In this document: in pieces, positions 5,145-8,940 of the stretch | Position numbering within the stretch: the stretch's first letter is position 1 | Layout: every line of letters starts with the position of its first letter | From: Desulfovibrionales bacterium GWA2_65_9 | Lineage (GTDB): Bacteria > Desulfobacterota > Desulfovibrionia > Desulfovibrionales > Desulfovibrionaceae | NCBI GenBank assembly: GCA_001799475.1 | Contig: MGTN01000037.1 | Span: 14,450 to 23,389 of the forward strand | Reading direction: 5' to 3' | DNA length: 8,940 nt | The notes under the pieces: generated by a model | Seen by the model: only the letters and a program-made list of their open reading frames with translations | Databases searched by the model: none | Told to the model about the DNA's origin: nothing | Translations under genes and position numbers: made by a program

Positions 5145-6899
5145 ATGCAGGAAATTCCCGCCGTCAAGGCCACATCCACTGACATCTACGACCAGCTGCG
5201 CTCCGCAGCGCTGGTGGACATGTCCTCCCAGTCCCGCGCCTTCTCCGATTTCCTGGGCCTGATGGACCGCTCCCTTGCGGACAAGTCCGCTTCCGGCTCA
5301 AAGGCCAGTGACCTGAACCTGCTCCAGGACGCCCCGCAGCGCCCCGACCCCCTGCCCCAGAAGCTGGACGCCCAGGCGGTCCAGGAGGCCGTCGGCACCG
5401 TGCGCCTGGCCGCAGAAGCCCCGGCCCAGGCGGTGCAGGCCGCGGCCCAGACCGCGCAGACCGCGGCCCAGACCGTGCAGACCGCAGCCCAGGCCAAGAC
5501 GAACACCCAGGACTCGCGCTTAAGCGCCGCCAGAAATGTTCCGGTCTCGCGCGAGGCCTTTGAAGAGATGCGCCCGGCCCTGACCCGCCTCGGCCTGTCC
5601 GACAAGGAAATTGAAGACTTGAGCGCCAGCACCCAGGCCGGACAGCTCACCTGGGGCAAGCTGGTGCACACCCTGGCCGGACGCATGAACGGGGCCAAGA
5701 AGCCCGTGGACCTGTCCGCCAGCCAGGGCCTTGATTTGCAGTCGCTGTTCCAGAAGCTCGGCTTCGCCCCGGACTCGGCCAAGGGCCTGGTGGCCGACAT
5801 GGCCAAGGGCGACGGCGTCAAGGTGCTCACCCAGCTCCAGCAAAAGCTTTCCACCATGCCAGACGACCAGACCCTGGGCCTGGACAAGAAGGAAATGGCC
5901 ACCCTGTTCAAGGCCCTGCGCCTGCCCGAGGGCTCGGCCAACAAGCTCGCCCAGCTCTTCAATTCGGACACCACCGTGGCCGGACTCAAGGGCGCCCTGG
6001 ACCTGGTCGGTCAGGAGATGCTCCAGCAGCGCGCCCAGGGCGAGTCCCAGGACACGGACCTGCTGCGCTCCGTGGCCAAGGCCATGAAGAAGGACGTGGA
6101 CAAGGTCCGCCGCGAGGCCGGGCTGCCCACGAGCACCGACGGCAAGGAGCAGGGCAAGAACGCCGATCAGCCGCACATCTCGGTGGCGGTGAAGGCCCCG
6201 GACCGCAACGACACCAAGTGGTTCGACAAGCACGATCAGCAGAAGCACCCGGGCAGCGAGGACGCCTCCTGGCGTGAGTTCATGGCCCGCGTGAAGAGCG
6301 AGGATGGCGCAAGCCAGGCCCGCGCTGGCGGCCAGGGCGCCAAGGACTCCCTCGAGGCCCTGCTGGGCAAGGCCCAGGGCCAGCCCGGCACGCAGCAGGC
6401 CAGGACCGAGTCCGGCCAGCAGGCCAAGGCCTGGGAAAAAGTTGCCGCGCCGAAGCTGCTCAGCCAGGTCCAGGACGCCCTGCTCAAGGACCTGGGCCAG
6501 GGTCGCAAGCAGATGACCCTGGAACTCGACCCGGCGAACCTGGGCAAGCTGCAGATCATGCTCCAGGTCAAGGGCAAGGAGGTCACCGCCACCCTGCGCG
6601 CCGACGACCCCGAGACCGCGAAGATGCTCACCGGACAGCTGGACACGATCAAGAAGGCACTGGAAGATCAGGGCCTTAAGGTTCAGAACCTGGAAGTGCA
6701 GACCGGCCTGGCCTCGCGCCAGGACCAACAGCTCTTCAGCGCCGACCAGCACAACCAGGCCCAGGAACGCCAGGACCTTTCGAATCTTTTCTCACGGCTC
6801 AAGATGCTCCGCTCGGACAACAATGGGCTGGCTCAGGAAATGCACAATGCTGGCATGCAGGCAATTCTTTCCGACCAGGGCCTGCACGTCATCGCCTAA
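5145..6899 (+). CDS. fliK: Flagellar hook-length control protein FliK
   Basis: FliK is exported through the flagellar type III apparatus, measures the growing hook, and signals FlhB to switch export from hook to filament subunits. The protein has 584 residues, rich in Gln, Ala and Lys. Residues about 438-522 are the conserved Flg_hook C-terminal domain: the core MTLELDPANLGKLQIMLQVK is followed by LTGQLDTIKKALEDQGLKV, the region that contacts FlhB. The N-terminal two thirds are variable and probably largely disordered ruler sequence, including three Ala/Gln heptads at residues 96-116. The ATG at 5145 is preceded by AAAGGAG (5132-5138) at six bases; an in-frame start at 5091 lies upstream of the sigma-54 promoter and has no such site. 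It is the first gene of the hook operon, 14 bases before flgD. The variable part is not diagnostic; the call rests on the C-terminal domain and the neighbours. Confidence 0.93.
   Translation: MQEIPAVKATSTDIYDQLRSAALVDMSSQSRAFSDFLGLMDRSLADKSASGSKASDLNLLQDAPQRPDPLPQKLDAQAVQEAVGTVRLAAEAPAQAVQAAAQTAQTAAQTVQTAAQAKTNTQDSRLSAARNVPVSREAFEEMRPALTRLGLSDKEIEDLSASTQAGQLTWGKLVHTLAGRMNGAKKPVDLSASQGLDLQSLFQKLGFAPDSAKGLVADMAKGDGVKVLTQLQQKLSTMPDDQTLGLDKKEMATLFKALRLPEGSANKLAQLFNSDTTVAGLKGALDLVGQEMLQQRAQGESQDTDLLRSVAKAMKKDVDKVRREAGLPTSTDGKEQGKNADQPHISVAVKAPDRNDTKWFDKHDQQKHPGSEDASWREFMARVKSEDGASQARAGGQGAKDSLEALLGKAQGQPGTQQARTESGQQAKAWEKVAAPKLLSQVQDALLKDLGQGRKQMTLELDPANLGKLQIMLQVKGKEVTATLRADDPETAKMLTGQLDTIKKALEDQGLKVQNLEVQTGLASRQDQQLFSADQHNQAQERQDLSNLFSRLKMLRSDNNGLAQEMHNAGMQAILSDQGLHVIA
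5430..5492 (+). repeat. Three 21-bp tandem repeats in fliK coding Ala/Gln heptads
   Basis: Three back-to-back 21-bp units at 5430-5450, 5451-5471 and 5472-5492 encode AVQAAAQ, TAQTAAQ and TVQTAAQ (FliK residues 96-116). The units differ by a few bases. They preserve frame, so gain or loss of a unit would change the length of FliK by seven residues. Confidence 0.85.
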
Positions 6900-6913
6900 A
6901 ACGGAGGCAGCAC

Positions 6914-7618
6914 ATGAGCGTCGTCAGCAATTCCGGGATCCTTGGCCAGTACGAGGCCTCGAAGACCAACGCCACCACCACCGAGCACAAGACCAACCTG
7001 GATCAGAATGACTTTCTGAAGCTCCTGGTGGCCCAGCTGGAACACCAGGACCCGATGAACCCCATGGACGACAAGGACATGACCGGCCAGCTGGCGCAGT
7101 TCTCCAGCCTGGAGCAGCTGACCAACATCAAGACCGGCATCAACAGCCTTGTGAGCGCCCAGAACCAGGGCAGCATGCTCTCCGCCGTGGCCTTCATCGG
7201 CAAGGGCGTCAAGGCCGACGGCTTCAACCTGAGCAAGTCCGGCGACACCACCAGCACCGTCTACTACAGCCTGGGCGAGGCGGTGGCCAACATGCAGGTC
7301 AACGTCTACGCCAGCGACGGCACCCTGGTGCGCACCGATGTCATCGGCTCCAAGCAGGCCGGCGAGTTCCAGTACACCTGGGACGGCAAGGACACCAGCG
7401 GCACCAAGATGGCCGACGGCACCTACGGCGTGGCCATCGTCGCCGAGGACTCCTCCGGGGCCCCGGTGCTCGTGCAGTCCAAGATCAGCGGAGTGGTTTC
7501 CGGAGTGGTCACCCAGAACGGCACGACCATGCTCCAGCTCTCCGACGGCCGCACCGTGGACCTCTCCAGCGTCCGCGAAGTGGTGGCAGCGTCATCGTCC
7601 ACAACGACGACCCAATAA
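6914..7618 (+). CDS. flgD: Flagellar hook assembly protein (hook cap) FlgD
   Basis: FlgD forms the temporary cap at the tip of the growing hook under which FlgE subunits polymerise; it is later replaced by FlgK. The protein has 234 residues, normal for the family. Residues about 28-80 hold the conserved N-terminal FlgD region (NDFLKLLVAQLEHQDPMNP, then QLAQFSSLEQLTNI). Residues about 95-190 form the beta-rich tudor/Ig-like FlgD_ig region (YTWDGKDTSGTKMADGTY). The C-terminal tail is Ser/Thr-rich. The ATG follows GGAGG (6903-6907) by six bases. It lies 14 bases after fliK and 62 bases before flgE, so the three genes form one hook operon. A hairpin spans its stop codon. Confidence 0.96.
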   Translation: MSVVSNSGILGQYEASKTNATTTEHKTNLDQNDFLKLLVAQLEHQDPMNPMDDKDMTGQLAQFSSLEQLTNIKTGINSLVSAQNQGSMLSAVAFIGKGVKADGFNLSKSGDTTSTVYYSLGEAVANMQVNVYASDGTLVRTDVIGSKQAGEFQYTWDGKDTSGTKMADGTYGVAIVAEDSSGAPVLVQSKISGVVSGVVTQNGTTMLQLSDGRTVDLSSVREVVAASSSTTTTQ

Positions 7619-7638
7619 TTCGGTCTGGGCCCGTCGTT
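7603..7638 (+). other. Hairpin across the flgD stop codon
   Basis: AACGACG (7603-7609) pairs perfectly with CGTCGTT (7632-7638), and CCCA (7611-7614) with TGGG (7626-7629), leaving small bulges and an 11-base loop that contains the flgD stop codon. No T-run follows, so termination is unlikely. It may mark an RNA processing or stability point ahead of the highly expressed hook gene; that role is inferred. Confidence 0.4.
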
Positions 7639-7680
7639 ACACAAGTCTGAACAGCATTTCGAAGGGATAGGAGGTCAATC

Positions 7681-8940
7681 ATGTCGCTCTCCGCATCACT
7701 GTACCAGGGAATCACCGGCCTGCAGGCCCACAGCGAAAAGATTTCCGTCATCGGCAACAACCTGGCCAACGTCAGCACCGTGGGCTTCAAGGGCGCGAAC
7801 ATGCACTTTGAAGACGTCATGAGCCAGGATGTGTACACCTCGGCCGGCGTGGCCCAGGTTGGCCGTGGCGTACGCGTGGCCGCCATCTACTCGGACTTCG
7901 CCCAGGGCTCCTTTGAGAGCACCACGGAGTCCACGGACATGGCCATCGGCGGCAGCGGCTTCTTCACCGTGAAGCCGCAGAACACGGACAACCAGTATTA
8001 CTCCCGCGCGGGCAACTTCCGCTTCGACAAGGACGGCTACCTGACCGACCCGCACGGCTACGTGGTGCAGGGCTGGGCCATGCAGCGCGCCAGCACCTCC
8101 GCAGCCACCGGCAACACCAGCACCTCCAGCACCACCGAGTACTCCATCACCGGCAGCCCCACGGACATCCGCATCAACAATTTCCAGTCCCCGCCCGAGG
8201 CCACCAGCCGGGTCAGCGTCATCACCAACCTGGACCCGAACAGCACAAGCAAGTCCAACTCCAGCACCAACCCGTACTTCGCCATGTTCAACAACTGGGA
8301 CGGCACCGCCACCACGCCGCTGGCCAGCACCTCCTACGGGTACAGCTCCACCATCAAGGTCTACGACGAGGTCGGCGCAGCCCACAACCTCACCGTGTAC
8401 TACGACCAGGTGACCCTTAGCAATGCCGGCGGCAACACCGTGTGGGAATACATGGTCACCTGCGTGCCCAGCGAGGACGGGCGCAGCCTGTCCGGCGCCA
8501 GCAGCTCCCTGCTTGCCATCAACACCACCTCCGCCGCAGGCGTGCTGATGATGGGCACCATGACCTTCCGCGCCGGCGCGCTGGTGGCCGAGAGCGCCTA
8601 CACCCTCAAGAGCAATGCGGGCGGCAGCGTCAAGAGCCTGGATGCCTGGCAGCTGGCCGACTTCTCCACCGCCGGCTATCCCCTCGTCACCCCGAACTTC
8701 ATCCAGGCCTCCAACGCCTCCCTGGCCACCAACACGGATGCCGCGCCCATCGAGATCAACTTCGGCATCCGCGCCACGGACCTCACCAGCAACGGCTCCG
8801 GCATCCTCGGCTGGTCCCAGGCCAAGGGCACCCTGGCCACTGCCGCCTCGGCCGTGGGCGCCGCCATCAGCAACGTCGGCTGGCTGCCCAGTATGAAGAC
8901 CCCCAGCATCGACGCCATGACCACCCAGTCCTACGACACC
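7681..8940 (+). CDS. flgE: Flagellar hook protein FlgE, N-terminal part (runs off right edge)
   Basis: FlgE polymerises under the FlgD cap into the curved hook that joins rod and filament. The first 420 residues are present and the frame is open to the end of the window. The N-terminus is the flagellar rod/hook signature: SLYQGITGLQAHSEKISVIG, with NNLANVSTVGFKG at 26-38. DMAIGGSGFF (86-95), YSRAGNFRFDKDGYLTDPHGY and VVQGW follow, as in FlgE and FlgG. A Ser/Thr-rich variable segment lies around residues 138-155, and a FlgE D2-like domain follows (IKVYDEVGAAHNLTVYYD). The D2-like part contains one cysteine, Cys261. The conserved C-terminal rod domain is outside the window. The ATG has a near-perfect AGGAGGT (7669-7675) at the right spacing. 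FlgE is preferred over FlgG or FlgF because of its length, the D2-like domain and the position after flgD. Confidence 0.95.
   Translation, partial: MSLSASLYQGITGLQAHSEKISVIGNNLANVSTVGFKGANMHFEDVMSQDVYTSAGVAQVGRGVRVAAIYSDFAQGSFESTTESTDMAIGGSGFFTVKPQNTDNQYYSRAGNFRFDKDGYLTDPHGYVVQGWAMQRASTSAATGNTSTSSTTEYSITGSPTDIRINNFQSPPEATSRVSVITNLDPNSTSKSNSSTNPYFAMFNNWDGTATTPLASTSYGYSSTIKVYDEVGAAHNLTVYYDQVTLSNAGGNTVWEYMVTCVPSEDGRSLSGASSSLLAINTTSAAGVLMMGTMTFRAGALVAESAYTLKSNAGGSVKSLDAWQLADFSTAGYPLVTPNFIQASNASLATNTDAAPIEINFGIRATDLTSNGSGILGWSQAKGTLATAASAVGAAISNVGWLPSMKTPSIDAMTTQSYDT

Noticed and set aside
5520..6752. Long open frame (410 codons) on the minus strand opposite fliK
   Set aside because: It is a Leu/Gly/Val-rich composition artefact with no domain and no ribosome binding site; fliK has a clear start site and C-terminal domain.

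Overview
The window is GC-rich chromosomal DNA of a Gram-negative bacterium with an outer membrane and a flagellum. The gene order lysS, Lol permease, lolD, bamA on one strand, the long BamA precursor with extra sequence before its POTRA domains, and the fliK-flgD-flgE hook cluster point to a deltaproteobacterial sulfate reducer of the Desulfovibrionales type. This is an inference from gene order and protein character, not a database match.

Left half (1 to about 4650, minus strand): an envelope operon, read right to left. It begins with lysS (lysyl-tRNA synthetase), followed by a LolC/E-type lipoprotein-release permease, lolD (its ATPase) and the 5' part of bamA (outer-membrane protein insertion), which leaves the window at base 1. 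Each junction overlaps: 4 bp for lysS/lolC, 8 bp for lolC/lolD with the start chosen here, and 14 bp for lolD/bamA. Of the three downstream genes only bamA has a clear Shine-Dalgarno site. A perfect 10-bp GC hairpin in the last codons of lysS ends exactly at the lolC start codon, so lolC translation probably depends on ribosomes finishing lysS.

Centre (about 4650 to 5144): a divergent region. It holds a repeat-rich non-coding stretch with nested direct and inverted repeats, candidate promoters for each direction, a complete tRNA-Asn(GUU) gene with encoded CCA, a terminator hairpin behind it, and a sigma-54 type promoter for the flagellar genes.

Right half (5145 to 8940, plus strand): the hook operon. 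fliK controls hook length, flgD is the hook cap, and flgE is the hook protein, which runs off the right edge. All three have strong ribosome binding sites. A hairpin lies across the flgD stop codon just before the flgE ribosome binding site.

The genes themselves are well-known families. The most interesting signals are non-standard: the lysS/lolC hairpin with its competing pairing partner, the extra N-terminal domain of BamA, and the repeat block upstream of tRNA-Asn in which one central segment can pair with either flank. I saw no mobile element, CRISPR array or obviously new multi-gene system.
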